A stretch of DNA of 64,000 bases from DATJFQ01 sp035492775 (GTDB lineage Bacteria; Acidobacteriota; Vicinamibacteria; Vicinamibacterales; 2-12-FULL-66-21): positions 1-64,000 of the forward strand of contig DATJIW010000072.1 of the NCBI GenBank assembly GCA_035492775.1. Reading direction: 5' to 3'. Both the position numbers and the translations under genes were made by a program. Under the pieces are notes generated by a model. That model had not been told where the DNA came from and searched no databases. It saw only the letters and a list, made by a program, of their open reading frames with translations. Shown here one piece after another: positions 1 through 9,719 of this stretch (the first letter of the stretch is position 1; each line of letters opens with the position of its first letter).

Positions 1-180
1 CACGCGAACGGTGAGCGCCGACGACAGCGGCGCACGAGAGAGCGTGTAGGGGGGTCCGGCGGGGCGAAGCCCCCGCACTGCAGCGCGCGAGCAACGCGAA
101 GCGCGCCACGCGAACGGTGAGCGCCGACGACAGCGGCGCACGAGAGAGCGTGTAGGGGGGTCCGGCGGGGCGAAGCCCCC
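1..180. repeat. 74-bp direct repeat pair (1-74 and 107-180)
   Basis: Positions 1-74 and 107-180 are identical over 74 bases, separated by 32 bases, so the period is 106. Each copy ends in a short GC hairpin (GGGGC, loop GAA, GCCCC). No reading frame of note runs through it. The second copy stops 10 bases before the 3' end of the tRNA-Gly gene. The array may continue beyond the left edge. Function unknown. Confidence 0.85.
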
Positions 181-190
181 CGGAAAAATT

Positions 191-265
191 TGGAGCGGGA
201 AACGGGATTCGAACCCGCGACTTCGACCTTGGCAAGGTCGCACTCTACCACTGAGTTATTCCCGC
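191..265 (-). tRNA. tRNA-Gly (anticodon GCC)
   Basis: On the minus strand a complete cloverleaf can be read: acceptor GCGGGAA paired with TTCCCGC, D arm with AGTGGTAGAG, anticodon stem CGACC/GGTCG enclosing loop TTGCCAA (anticodon GCC), and T arm with GGTTCGAATCC. The CCA end is encoded (191-193). The 75-nt length and sequence are typical of bacterial tRNA-Gly(GCC). Confidence 0.97.
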
Positions 266-411
266 TCGCGGAACCCTGATCGTACCACAGCGGCGCTGGA
301 CGAGACAACCGCCGTCCCAAGCGGCCGCCGCGTCATTTGATCGCGTGGTGAGCGTCTGGTACGATGATGGTTTCACGCCGTCCGTTCGGTCGTGACAGAG
401 CGACTCCCTGC

Positions 412-485
<74 letters not shown>

Positions 486-487
<2 letters not shown>

Positions 488-977
488 TTTTTTCCACAAA
501 AAGCCGCGCGGCTCTGGCGGGTGTGATTCGCGGGAGCCGCATTGCGCGTATCTTCAGCGTACGGTCGGGCAGCGACTGGGACCGTCGTCACGCTCCGATC
601 ATCGATTCCGCAGAGGGGATCGCTGGGCGACCGCGCCGGTAGGCGCGAACTGGAGTTCATGAACGCCACCCTTCGCGAACGAGACGACGCCGCCGTGGAG
701 AAGTCTCGGACGTCAACGATCCGTACGAGAGCGTTCTATTGAATGCACGCACACCACGCCTTATCCGGGACGGCTACCTGGAAGGGGCTCGCGACGCTGC
801 CCTTCCCGATACCGAGACACACGACATCTTTGTCGCCGCAGGGACACAGATTGAGTGTGAAGGCGGGCAAAACTGCCGTCGTGGTCTCCAAGTCGTCAGC
901 CGCGTGATCTCATCTGAGACGCAACTGAGCCGAACAGCCGCCCAGGTCGGCCATTATTTCACCGCCTGGGGCGCGGT
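486..977. other. Gene-poor stretch after tRNA-Cys
   Basis: About 490 bases between tRNA-Cys and the end of the kinase gene. Only short overlapping frames occur, with no recognisable motif, and there is no integrase fragment although this is where one would be expected. I see nothing functional in it. Confidence 0.5.
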
Positions 978-3586
978 TCACTTCAGTCCGTCGACCACGA
1001 AGAGATCCGACACGATGCGCCAGTAGCTGTAAAGGTACGACCGTCCATCGGGGGTGATGTCGACGAAACTGGTACTCCCCCAGAATCCCGCCGTATCGGG
1101 AGGCGCAAGGTTGAGCCACCGGGTTTTACGCCCGCTCGCGAGATCGAGGCGGACGACCCTGTTGCTCGACTCGCTCGGCTCCAATACGTACAGAGAGGCG
1201 CCGTCGGGACTGAAGCGCAGGGGCGTATCACCGACGCCGAGTCCTGGAATGGGCTGCGGAGCGCCACCCCCGATCGGATACAGAGCGAACCGTCGCTCGC
1301 CGACCAGAGGAACGGCCGCGACAAACCGTCCGTCTGGCGATATGGCCGCGGGAAAGGGTTCGAGTCCGGTTCCCTCGGGTGTGAAGGGTTTGGGCTCGCC
1401 CTCGGGCAGATCCTGAACGAAAAGCCGCGACGGCCGGCCCGGTTCACTGCCGGCGACGACGAGGCGTTTGCCATCCGGTAGGAAGTACGCCCAATCGTAC
1501 TCGCTGATCGTTCCCCGCCGGAGCGTGCGTGGGTTTCCCGCTCCCGTCGGCACGAGCCGCAGCTCTCTGGGGAAGCCGATGTTCGAGCACACGACCCACT
1601 TTCCATCGGGCGAGATGGCAAGCGCCCAGCCCTCGCCAAGGCGAACCGGCGGTGAGCCGTCGGCGTGCCGCAGATAGGCGCCGCTGCCCGGGCCCCCGCC
1701 GTCGGCGGCTTCACTGAAGATGAAGGATTGGCCGTCAGGAGAGAAGATGGCTCCGAATGTTCCATCCAGCCACGAGTACTCGCGCTCTGCAGTGTCTTGC
1801 CCCATCCGACCACGGGCCTCGATGGAAGCGCGTCCTTCCGTGAGCAGAACGCGTCCGTCGGCGGAGATGTCATGAAGCCAGAGGACGCCGGGAGCCCGGG
1901 CGACCAGGCGCTCGCGGCCGGCGAGCGTGACAGCATAGAGCGCTTGTGAAATTCCTGACTTCGTGGCAGTGAACCACACCTCGCGGCCATCGCGCGCCCA
2001 AGCCAAACCACCTATGGACGTCCAGCCGGTGGAGAGGGTGGTCTTTTGACCTTGCCTGTCCATGACGATCACCGAACCGGCGGCTTCTGTTGCGGTGTTC
2101 GAAACCCGGTGCTGTGCTGCCGATCTCAAGGAAGGCGAGCCGGTCGCCCCGGGGCGACACGCGCAGTCCGCTGATGCGCCCGCCCGACTCATACAGCACA
2201 TGCCCCGGCGGCGACTCGATCCGACGCCTCCCGGAATCACGAATGATCGCCAGGCTTCCGTCGGGCGCCCAGTCAGCCTCCGCACCGGGTCCGCGATCTC
2301 ACGGGGCACTCCGCCATCCAAGGGGAGTCGGGCAAGCGTCCCGTTCGGCAGAACGACCGCCATCTCGCCTCCCTTCGTTGCGGCGAGCGAGCCGTTGAGC
2401 CCCAAGGCGCGCGACTCGATCGCATCGAGCCGGGCCGAGAAGACCTGGAGCGGCTGGTTGGGCCACTTTGCAGAGTAAAGGATTGTCTGTCCGTCGCTTG
2501 AGAACCGCGCCCACCCGGGGCTCCCGCGGCGGAACGTTATCTGGCGGAACTGCGGCACGGGTTGAGGGTTCCAGTTTTTGCCCAGCAGGAAGGCGACGGC
2601 GCTCGCCAGAACCAGCAGCGCGAGAAGCGCACTGACAGGCCGACCTGGTGCGCGCCACCATCCCCGATCCGCGACGGGCGCCAGACCCCGGATGCTGCCG
2701 GCGGTCGATGCGGAGACCGCCTCGAGCGCCAGCCCCAGATCATGGGCAGAATGGAAGCGCTCGTCCGGCCGCTTCTCCAGGCACCGTCGCACGATCTGCT
2801 CGATCGCCACCGGGACGTTCCGGTTCACTTCTCCGATCTGGGGCGGATCCTCCTTCAAGATCGCCCGCATCGTCTCAATGACCGAATCGCCGTGAAACGC
2901 CCGCCGGCCAGACAGCATTTCGTGGAACACCGCACCGAAAGAGAAGACATCGGAGCGTTGGTCAGCGGGTTGCCCTTGGACTTGTTCAGGGGACATGTAA
3001 CCGGCCGTGCCGAGCACGGTGCCGACGTCGGTAAGTTGCAGGGCCGTCTCGCTGTCGCTGACATCCTGCACTCCGCGGGGCTGCAGCTTCGCGAGGCCGA
3101 AGTCCAGGATCTTCACGCGCCCGTCTACGGTCACGAAGATGTTCTCTGGTTTCAGATCCCGGTGGACGATCCCTGCTGCATGCGCCGCAGCCAGGCCGTG
3201 AGCGATCTGGACGGCAACGTCGACGGACTTGCGAATCGTGAGCGGACCCTTGAGCCGCTCACGCAGCGTCTCGCCATGGAGCAGCTCGAACACGATGTAT
3301 GGAGCGCCATCGTGCAGGCCTGTATCGAAGACCGCCAGGATGTTCGGGTGATTGAGCGCGCCGGCCGCCTTGCTCTCTTGTTCGAAGCGCCGCAGTCGGT
3401 CGGAATCGGCCGACGACTCCGAAGGGAGCACCTTGACCGCAACGTCGCGTTCGAGACGGGGTCGCGGGCGCGGTAGACTTCGCCCATCCCGCCCGAGCCG
3501 AGCAGACCGAGGATTTCGTAGGGGCCGAGACTCGCGCCCGGGGTGAGCGCTTCGGATCGAGGCACTGTAGCCGATGCCGAGGACAC
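978..3586 (-). pseudogene. Serine/threonine protein kinase with TolB-like propeller, frameshifted
   Basis: The gene would encode about 869 residues. It has an Hanks-type kinase domain with glycine loop GSGGMGEVYRARD, catalytic HRDLKPEN, DFGLA and a GYMSPEQ segment. A single membrane helix follows (near VSALLALLVLASAVAFLLG), then a C-terminal beta-propeller rich in SPDG motifs (TolB/WD40-like), the usual acidobacterial architecture. The glycine loop lies in a different frame from the rest. One base is missing in a G run at 3458-3461 (C run on the coding strand). A second pair of compensating indels (about 2280 and about 2090-2135) puts the segment with VLYESGGRISGLRVSPRGD out of frame. The start is a GTG at 3586 ahead of LTPGASLGPYEILGLLG. 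Three indels point to decay, although homopolymer errors in the assembly are an alternative. Confidence 0.75.
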
Positions 3587-3766
3587 TACTGCTGTGGGGG
3601 CGGGACGTCAACTCGAATGCGGTTGCCAAGCTCGCGCCGCCGTTGCTCGCACGACGGGCTTCGTCAGGCCTGAGGGTCCAGCCAGGCGTCGATGGTCCGT
3701 TGGCTCCTTCCAAGTGATAGACCTCGCGGTTCATCGAGACTACAATCCGCGTCGGACCAGAGGCCT

Positions 3767-5494
3767 ATGCAGATCATCAGCAGCAGAAGGATCTACGACG
3801 TGTGCATCGTCGGCTCAGGCGCGGGCGGTGGCATGGCCGCCAAGGTGCTCACCGAGGCCGGCGCCGATGTGCTGATGCTCGAGGCGGGACCGAACTGGGA
3901 TCCCGTCAAGGACTCGAAGATGTTCGCGTGGAATTACGACAGTCCGCGGCGAGGCGCGTCGATTCCCGAGCGGCAGTTCGGCGAGTACGACGCCGCGCTC
4001 GGCGGGTGGACGCTCGACGGCGAGCCGTACACGACCGCGCCGGGTGAAGAGTTCCTGTGGTTCCGTTCGCGCATGCTGGGCGGCCGCACCAACCACTGGG
4101 GACGCATTTCGCTGCGCTGGGGTCCGGACGACTTCCGCCCGAGACGTCTGGACGGTCTCGGCGACGACTGGCCGATCACGTACGACGACATCAGACCGTT
4201 CTATGACGAAGTCGACAAACTCGTCGGCGTGTTCGGTACGAATCTCGGGCCGCGTTTTCCGAATGAACCCGACGGGCTGTTTCTTCCGCCGCCGCAGCCC
4301 CGCTGCTACGAGCTCCTCATCCGCGATGCCTCGGAGCGACTCAACATTCCGTGCGTGCCCGCGCGTCTTTCGATCCTGACGAAGCCGCTCAACGGGCGTC
4401 CGGCATGCCACTACTGCGGGCAGTGCAACCGAGGATGCGCGACCGGATCCAATTTCCAGTCGACTACCGTCCTGATTCCGCCTGCGATGAAGACCGGGCG
4501 TCTGACCCTGATCACGGACGCGATGGCGCGCGAAGTGACGATCGGCGACGACGCGCTGGTCAACGGCGTCGCGTACATCGACAAGAAGACGGGACGCGAC
4601 AATCACGCGCGCGCGCGTGTCGTCGTGCTGGCCGCCAGCGCATGCGAGACCGCGCGGCTGCTGCTCAACTCGAAGTCAGGAACGTTTCCGCAGGGCCTGG
4701 CGAATTCGAGCGGCGTCGTAGGGAAGTACTTGACCGATTCCACCGGGGTTGGGGTCTCGGGCTTCATCCCGCGCCTGACGGGCAACTTGCCGCACAATGA
4801 AGACGGCGTTGGTGGCATGCACTTGTACATGCCGTGGTGGCTCGACAACAGCACGCTCGACTTTCCGCGCGGATACCACATTGAAATCGGCGGCGGCCGA
4901 CGGATGCCCGGCGCGGGATTCCTGGGAAACCTGTACAGTTTCACCGGCGTGGACGCGTCGGGCACGCCGATCTCGTTCGGCGGCTACGGCAAGACACTGA
5001 AGCAGGACTATCGCCGCGTCTACGGATCGGTGGTCAGCTTCGCGGGGCGCGGTGCAATGATTCCGAACGACGACTGCTACTGCGACGTCGATCCGCTTGC
5101 AGTGGACAAGTACGGCATTCCGGTCCTGCGGTTTCATTGGAAATGGAGCGACTACGAGAAGAAGCAGGCGAAGCACATGCAAGAAACCTTCAGCGCGATC
5201 ATCCACGAGATGGGCGGAACGCCGCTGGAGGCAATGTCGCCGGAAGAGGCCAACTACGGCCTGGCGGCCGGCGGCGAGATCATCCACGAGCTCGGCGTCG
5301 CGCGCATGGGCGACGATCCGTCCACGTCGGTGGTCAACAAGTACTGTCAGGCTCACGACGTGAAGAACCTGTTCATCGCCGACGGCGCGCCGTTCGTCAC
5401 ACAGGCCGACAAGAACTGCACGTGGACGATCCTGGCCCTCTCCATGCGCACGAGCCAGTACATCGCGGACCAGCGCCGCGCGGGAGCCATCTAG
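3767..5494 (+). CDS. GMC-family FAD-dependent oxidoreductase, probable glycoside 3-dehydrogenase large subunit
   Basis: This 575-residue protein opens with an FAD-binding Rossmann motif (VGSGAGGGMAAKVL, followed by an acidic-ended strand LMLEAG). It ends with the GMC C-terminal domain, including HELGVARMGDDP and the conserved segment around FVTQADKN. The ATG at 3767 was chosen because the family starts a few residues before the FAD motif and AGAGG precedes it. Two bases separate it from the gene for a Tat-exported small subunit, and a cytochrome c gene follows. This set (GMC subunit, gluconate-2-dehydrogenase-subunit-3-like protein, cytochrome c) is typical of periplasmic sugar or glycoside dehydrogenases that pass electrons to the respiratory chain. 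Oxidation at C3 is inferred from the DUF1080 genes downstream; other polyols are possible. Confidence 0.85.
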   Translation: MQIISSRRIYDVCIVGSGAGGGMAAKVLTEAGADVLMLEAGPNWDPVKDSKMFAWNYDSPRRGASIPERQFGEYDAALGGWTLDGEPYTTAPGEEFLWFRSRMLGGRTNHWGRISLRWGPDDFRPRRLDGLGDDWPITYDDIRPFYDEVDKLVGVFGTNLGPRFPNEPDGLFLPPPQPRCYELLIRDASERLNIPCVPARLSILTKPLNGRPACHYCGQCNRGCATGSNFQSTTVLIPPAMKTGRLTLITDAMAREVTIGDDALVNGVAYIDKKTGRDNHARARVVVLAASACETARLLLNSKSGTFPQGLANSSGVVGKYLTDSTGVGVSGFIPRLTGNLPHNEDGVGGMHLYMPWWLDNSTLDFPRGYHIEIGGGRRMPGAGFLGNLYSFTGVDASGTPISFGGYGKTLKQDYRRVYGSVVSFAGRGAMIPNDDCYCDVDPLAVDKYGIPVLRFHWKWSDYEKKQAKHMQETFSAIIHEMGGTPLEAMSPEEANYGLAAGGEIIHELGVARMGDDPSTSVVNKYCQAHDVKNLFIADGAPFVTQADKNCTWTILALSMRTSQYIADQRRAGAI

Positions 5495-5496
5495 CC

Positions 5497-6111
5497 GTGT
5501 CCGACATCGATCGCCGTACGCTGCTCCGGCTGATCGCGGCCGCGCCGCTGGCCGCGGGATTCACGTGGACCGAGGCCGAAGCGGCCCAGGCGCATCAGCA
5601 CGCACAGACGGCGCGCACCGCCGCGACGGCCAAGGCGCCGTTTAAGCCGAAGTTCTTCAACGCGCACGAATTCGCGACAGCGGGGCTGCTCGCCGACACG
5701 ATCATTCCGAAAGACGAACGCTCCGGCAGCGCAACCGACGCCGGCGTGCTCGAGTTCATGGATTTCATGATGCACGACCAGCGGGAGCGCCAGACGGCGA
5801 TGCGCGGCGGACTCGCGTGGATCGACCTCGAGTGCGAGCGCCGGTACGAGAAGCGCTTCATCGACTGCACGGCGGCCGAGCGCTCCGCCGTGCTGGACGA
5901 CATCGCGTGGCCGCAAAAGGCGCGACCCGAATTCTCGCAGGGCGTCGCCTTCTTCAACAGCTTCCGCGATCTCACGGCATCCGGATTCTGGTCCTCGAAG
6001 ATGGGCGTCATGGATCTGCAATACGCGGGCAACACGTTCGTCCCCGAGTGGAAGGGCTGCCCGGACGACGTGTTGAAGAAATTGGGCGTCAGTCGTCCAG
6101 CCGGTGGTTAA
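5497..6111 (+). CDS. Gluconate 2-dehydrogenase subunit 3-like protein, Tat-exported
   Basis: This is a 204-residue protein with a twin-arginine leader (DRRTLLRLIAAAPLAAGF) and a core resembling the gluconate 2-dehydrogenase subunit 3 family. Such small subunits accompany GMC dehydrogenases and help export the folded FAD subunit, which has no signal peptide of its own here. The GTG start at 5497 lies two bases after the GMC stop codon and places the RR motif at residues 5-6. The 3' end overlaps the next start (TAATG). The role is inferred from family and position. Confidence 0.85.
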   Translation: MSDIDRRTLLRLIAAAPLAAGFTWTEAEAAQAHQHAQTARTAATAKAPFKPKFFNAHEFATAGLLADTIIPKDERSGSATDAGVLEFMDFMMHDQRERQTAMRGGLAWIDLECERRYEKRFIDCTAAERSAVLDDIAWPQKARPEFSQGVAFFNSFRDLTASGFWSSKMGVMDLQYAGNTFVPEWKGCPDDVLKKLGVSRPAGG

Positions 6112-8198
6112 TGGACGACACGCGCTCCGGCAGGGTCTTTGTTTCGTCCTTCCTCGTTCTGTTCCTCGAAGTCGTGTTGATTCGCTGGATGCCGGCGTAC
6201 GTCCGGCTGCTGGCGTATTTCTCCAATTTCATCCTCCTCGCGAGCTTTCTCGGCATCGGCATCGGCTGCCTGCTCGCGGCGACGCGCCTGCGGCTCTTCG
6301 CCTGGTTCCCGATGCTCCAGTTCGCGATCGTGGCAGTCGTGTACTTGTTCCGGCTCGAGGTGGCGATCCCCTCTTCCACCGACATCTTCTTCTCGAGCGG
6401 AACGCCGCAGAAGGTGGTGACGGTCGAAAGCACGTACCTCCTGCCGGTCCTGTTCGTCGTCGTCGCGGCGCTGTTCGCCGCCGTCGCACAGCGGATGGGA
6501 CGCGAGATGGCGACGCTCGCACCGCTTCGCGCCTACACGATTAATATCCTCGGCAGCCTCGCCGGTGTCGGCGCCTTTGCCTTGATGTCCTGGGCACAGT
6601 TGTCGCCAGCCTGGTGGTTCGGCGTCGCGTTCGCGGCGGCGCTCCCGCTGCTCGTCAGCGTCGAGGCGACGTCCGGCGCCGCATGGCTCGCCGTGAACGC
6701 ACTCGACATCGTGCTGCTCGGGGCGTCCCTGGCATTGATCGCAATCCTGACGAAGGACACGATCTGGTCGCCGTATTACAAGATCAGGCTCGTGCGCGGA
6801 CCGGAAGAGACGGTCATCGAGGTGAACGAGATCTTTCACCAGTCGATGGCGCACGTCGATCACAAGGAATACTTCTATCAGTGGCCATACACGGTCTTCG
6901 GCAGCACCTTCAAGAACGTCCTGGTTCTTGGGGCGGGCTCCGGCACCGACGTCGCTGCCGCGCTGCAGCATGGTGTCCAACACGTGGACGCCGTCGAGAT
7001 CGACCCGGCCATCATCCGTATCGGACGCCAATCGCATCCCGATCGGCCGTACGCGGATCCGCGCGTCACGATCATCAACGACGATGCGCGGCATTATCTG
7101 AGGACGACGCAGAAGAAGTATGACCTCGTCGTGTTTGCACTGATTGATTCGCTCACGCTGCAGTCGAGTTTTTCCGGCGTGCGCCTCGAAAGTTACATGT
7201 TCACGCGCGAGTCGTTCGACGCGGTGCGCGATCACGTGACGACGCGCGGATTGCTCGTCATTTACAATTACTTCCGCGAGCGCTGGCTCGTCGATCGGCT
7301 CGCCAACACGGCCGCGGCCGCGTTCGGGAGCGAGCCATACGTCCACGTGCACGAGGAGCAGGCGTACCTCGGCGTTCTGATGGCGGGTCCACGCCTTGCC
7401 CAACTGAAGGCGCCTCCGGCGATTCCCGATCACGTGCTGTCGTACGGCCAGTCGCATGGCGCGAGTCCCGGACACATGCTGGAGCGCGACCGGTCGATCG
7501 AACCGGCCACTGACGACTGGCCGTTCCTGTACATGCGCGACCGCGGGCTGCCGGAGCACTATGCGCTCGTCCTCATCATGATTCTGGCGTTCTCGATCAT
7601 CGCCGTGTGGGCGGCGATGCGCGCGCAGCCGGACGCCGCCATCGGGGCAGCCGGCTCGCGCTGGTCGTGGCAGTTCTTTCTGCTGGGCGCGGGCTTCCTG
7701 CTGCTCGAAACCAAATCGATCATCCAGTTTGCGCTCCTGTGGGGATCGACGTGGGTCGTGGCGTCCCTGGCGATTGCCTCGGTGCTGGCCATGGCACTGG
7801 TCGCGAACTTCATTGTCAATCGCAATGAGATCCGCAGCGGTACGGCGGTGGGGGTGGTGCTCGTCGCGTTGTTGATCCTGAACTATTTCGTTCCGATTGG
7901 ACGCGTGACGTTCGAGAGCCGCGTGACGGAATCCCTCTTCTACGCACTCCTCGAGTTCAGCCCAATCCTCTGCGCGGGCCTGCTGTTCGGATCGGCCATC
8001 AAGCGATCACCGGCGGTCGCGCACGATTACGGCGTGAACCTGCTCGGTGCGATGATGGGCGGCGTCGCCGAATACCTGTCGCTCCTCACCGGTTTCCGGA
8101 TGCTGCTGCTCCTGATCGCGGTGTGCTACATCGGCGCGGTCGTAGCCCGGAATGCCGGGGCGGAACAGGTGTCGCCGGCGCCGATGGGATTATCGTAG
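6111..8198 (+). CDS. Polytopic membrane protein with spermidine-synthase-like methyltransferase fold
   Basis: The 695-residue protein has three parts: about six membrane helices (residues 10-230), a soluble Rossmann domain with the SpeE-type motif VLVLGAGSGTDVAAAL, an acidic segment VDAVEIDP and NDDARHYL, and a further set of membrane helices. This is the membrane-bound spermidine synthase-like family, often of unknown substrate. The ATG overlaps the previous stop (TAATG), so it is translationally coupled to the dehydrogenase genes. Polyamine synthesis is not assured; a role in electron transfer, transport or modification linked to the dehydrogenase cannot be excluded. Confidence 0.8.
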   Translation: MDDTRSGRVFVSSFLVLFLEVVLIRWMPAYVRLLAYFSNFILLASFLGIGIGCLLAATRLRLFAWFPMLQFAIVAVVYLFRLEVAIPSSTDIFFSSGTPQKVVTVESTYLLPVLFVVVAALFAAVAQRMGREMATLAPLRAYTINILGSLAGVGAFALMSWAQLSPAWWFGVAFAAALPLLVSVEATSGAAWLAVNALDIVLLGASLALIAILTKDTIWSPYYKIRLVRGPEETVIEVNEIFHQSMAHVDHKEYFYQWPYTVFGSTFKNVLVLGAGSGTDVAAALQHGVQHVDAVEIDPAIIRIGRQSHPDRPYADPRVTIINDDARHYLRTTQKKYDLVVFALIDSLTLQSSFSGVRLESYMFTRESFDAVRDHVTTRGLLVIYNYFRERWLVDRLANTAAAAFGSEPYVHVHEEQAYLGVLMAGPRLAQLKAPPAIPDHVLSYGQSHGASPGHMLERDRSIEPATDDWPFLYMRDRGLPEHYALVLIMILAFSIIAVWAAMRAQPDAAIGAAGSRWSWQFFLLGAGFLLLETKSIIQFALLWGSTWVVASLAIASVLAMALVANFIVNRNEIRSGTAVGVVLVALLILNYFVPIGRVTFESRVTESLFYALLEFSPILCAGLLFGSAIKRSPAVAHDYGVNLLGAMMGGVAEYLSLLTGFRMLLLLIAVCYIGAVVARNAGAEQVSPAPMGLS

Positions 8199-8205
8199 GA
8201 GTGTG

Positions 8206-8556
8206 ATGCGTCGGACCTGCGCCATCGTGCTCCTCCTGCTCACATCATCCAGCGCGCGGGCGCAGCCGCCTGGCGGTGCGGTGCCACGCTCGAGGGCGCT
8301 CGAGATCTTCACGGCCAATTGCCAGCCGTGCCACGGACCGAACGGCAAGGGCACGCCCGCGCTCAAGGACCTCGCGTTCGTCGGACGCACCAGCTGGAAG
8401 CACGGCGCAACGCAAGCCGACGTGGTGAAGACCATCACCAATGGTGCGCCTGGTACGGCGATGCTGCCGTTCGGGGGACGCCTGACGAAGGCGGAGATTT
8501 CTGCCCTCGCGTACCTCGTCCGTTCGTTCTCTAAGACGCAGCCGAAGTCGAAGTGA
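8206..8556 (+). CDS. Small c-type cytochrome, periplasmic
   Basis: This 116-residue protein has a signal peptide (RRTCAIVLLLLTSSSARAQ) and one haem-binding CQPCHG motif near residue 43. A distal methionine in GTAMLPFGG could be the axial ligand. The ATG at 8206 has an AGGAG just upstream, and the start gives a proper signal peptide. The gene lies after the GMC dehydrogenase set and overlaps the next gene (TGATG). It probably accepts electrons from the dehydrogenase, by analogy with other three-component sugar dehydrogenases. Confidence 0.88.
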   Translation: MRRTCAIVLLLLTSSSARAQPPGGAVPRSRALEIFTANCQPCHGPNGKGTPALKDLAFVGRTSWKHGATQADVVKTITNGAPGTAMLPFGGRLTKAEISALAYLVRSFSKTQPKSK

Positions 8557-9704
8557 TGGCGACTGGAAGCCCTCGATCCGTCAACGTCGCATTGATCGGG
8601 TACGCGTTCATGGGGAAGGCGCACAGCAATGCCTACCGCCAGGTCGGACCGTTTTTCTCGCCGCGCCTCGCGACGCGGATGAAGGTCATCTGCGGACGCG
8701 ACCATACAAAGGTCGCGGCGGCGGCGAAGACGTACGGTTGGGATGAAGCCGCGACCGACTGGCGCGAAATCGTCCGCCGGAAGGACATCGACCTCGTAGA
8801 CGTCTGCACGCCCGGCGACTCCCACGCCGAGATCTCGATCGCGGCCGCGCGCGCGGGCAAGGCTGTCATTTGCGAAAAGCCGCTCGCAAACTCGGTCGCG
8901 GACGCGGAACGGATGCTCGCCGCCGTCGAAAAGGCGCGCGTCGTCCACATGATTTGCCACAACTACCGCCGCGCGCCGGCCGTGATGCTCGCCAAGCAGC
9001 TGATCGACGAGGGCCAGCTCGGAGAGATCCGGCATTACCGCGGCACGTACCTCCAGGACTGGATCACCGACCCGACGTTCCCGCTCGTCTGGCGGCTCGA
9101 CAAGGCGAAGGCCGGCTCCGGCGCGCTCGGCGATATCGCGGCGCATTCGATCGATCTCGCGCGATTTCTGGTTGGGGAGATCGCGGAAGTCGCAGGCCAC
9201 CTTGAGACATTCGTTACGTCGCGTCCGCTACCTGGCAGCCCGCGCCGCAAGGGGCGCGTGACCGTAGACGACGCGGCAATGGCGCTGGTGCGCTTCGAGA
9301 GCGGCGCGATCGGCACAATCGAAGGGACGCGGATGGCCCCGGGACGGAAGAACTACAACCGGTTCGAGATCAACGGCAGTCGAGGCAGCGTGGCCTTCGA
9401 TCTGGAGCGGATGAACGAGCTCGATCTGTATCTGGAATCGGATGAGGGCCGTATCCGCGGTTTCCGCCGCGTCCTGGTGACCGAGAGATTGCATCCCTAT
9501 ATGAAGGCCTGGTGGCCGCCGGGCCATATCATCGGATACGAGCACACGTTCACGCACACGATCTACGATTTGCTCGACGCGATGGCGAACGACCGTATAC
9601 CGCAGCCGAATTTCATCGACGGCGTCCGTAACCAGCGCGTCATGGCAGCCATCGAAAAGGCCGGCCGCATACGGCGGTGGGTCGCGGTCGGGTCTTCCGT
9701 TTGA
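8556..9704 (+). CDS. Gfo/Idh/MocA-family oxidoreductase
   Basis: This is a 382-residue NAD(P)-dependent sugar oxidoreductase. Its N-terminal Rossmann segment is VALIGYAFMGKAHSNAY, the family's ICEKPLANS motif (EKP with catalytic lysine) follows, and the C-terminal half is the substrate domain. The start ATG overlaps the cytochrome stop codon (TGATG), so the gene belongs to the same operon. Members of this family interconvert hydroxyl and keto groups on sugars, often as the intracellular partner of 3-keto-glycoside pathways. The substrate is not determined by sequence. Confidence 0.88.
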   Translation: MATGSPRSVNVALIGYAFMGKAHSNAYRQVGPFFSPRLATRMKVICGRDHTKVAAAAKTYGWDEAATDWREIVRRKDIDLVDVCTPGDSHAEISIAAARAGKAVICEKPLANSVADAERMLAAVEKARVVHMICHNYRRAPAVMLAKQLIDEGQLGEIRHYRGTYLQDWITDPTFPLVWRLDKAKAGSGALGDIAAHSIDLARFLVGEIAEVAGHLETFVTSRPLPGSPRRKGRVTVDDAAMALVRFESGAIGTIEGTRMAPGRKNYNRFEINGSRGSVAFDLERMNELDLYLESDEGRIRGFRRVLVTERLHPYMKAWWPPGHIIGYEHTFTHTIYDLLDAMANDRIPQPNFIDGVRNQRVMAAIEKAGRIRRWVAVGSSV

Positions 9705-9719
9705 CGTCGGAAGAGGTAT

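Noticed and set aside
1..180. CRISPR array
   Set aside because: Only two copies, 74 bp long, with one 32-base spacer that is itself low-complexity; no cas genes.
148..190. GC hairpin GGGGC-GAA-GCCCC as intrinsic terminator
   Set aside because: No T tract follows on the plus strand and no gene upstream would use it.
6108..7559. Open frame of 483 codons opposite the spermidine-synthase-like gene
   Set aside because: Low-complexity Arg/Glu-rich translation; the opposite strand carries a protein with clear motifs.
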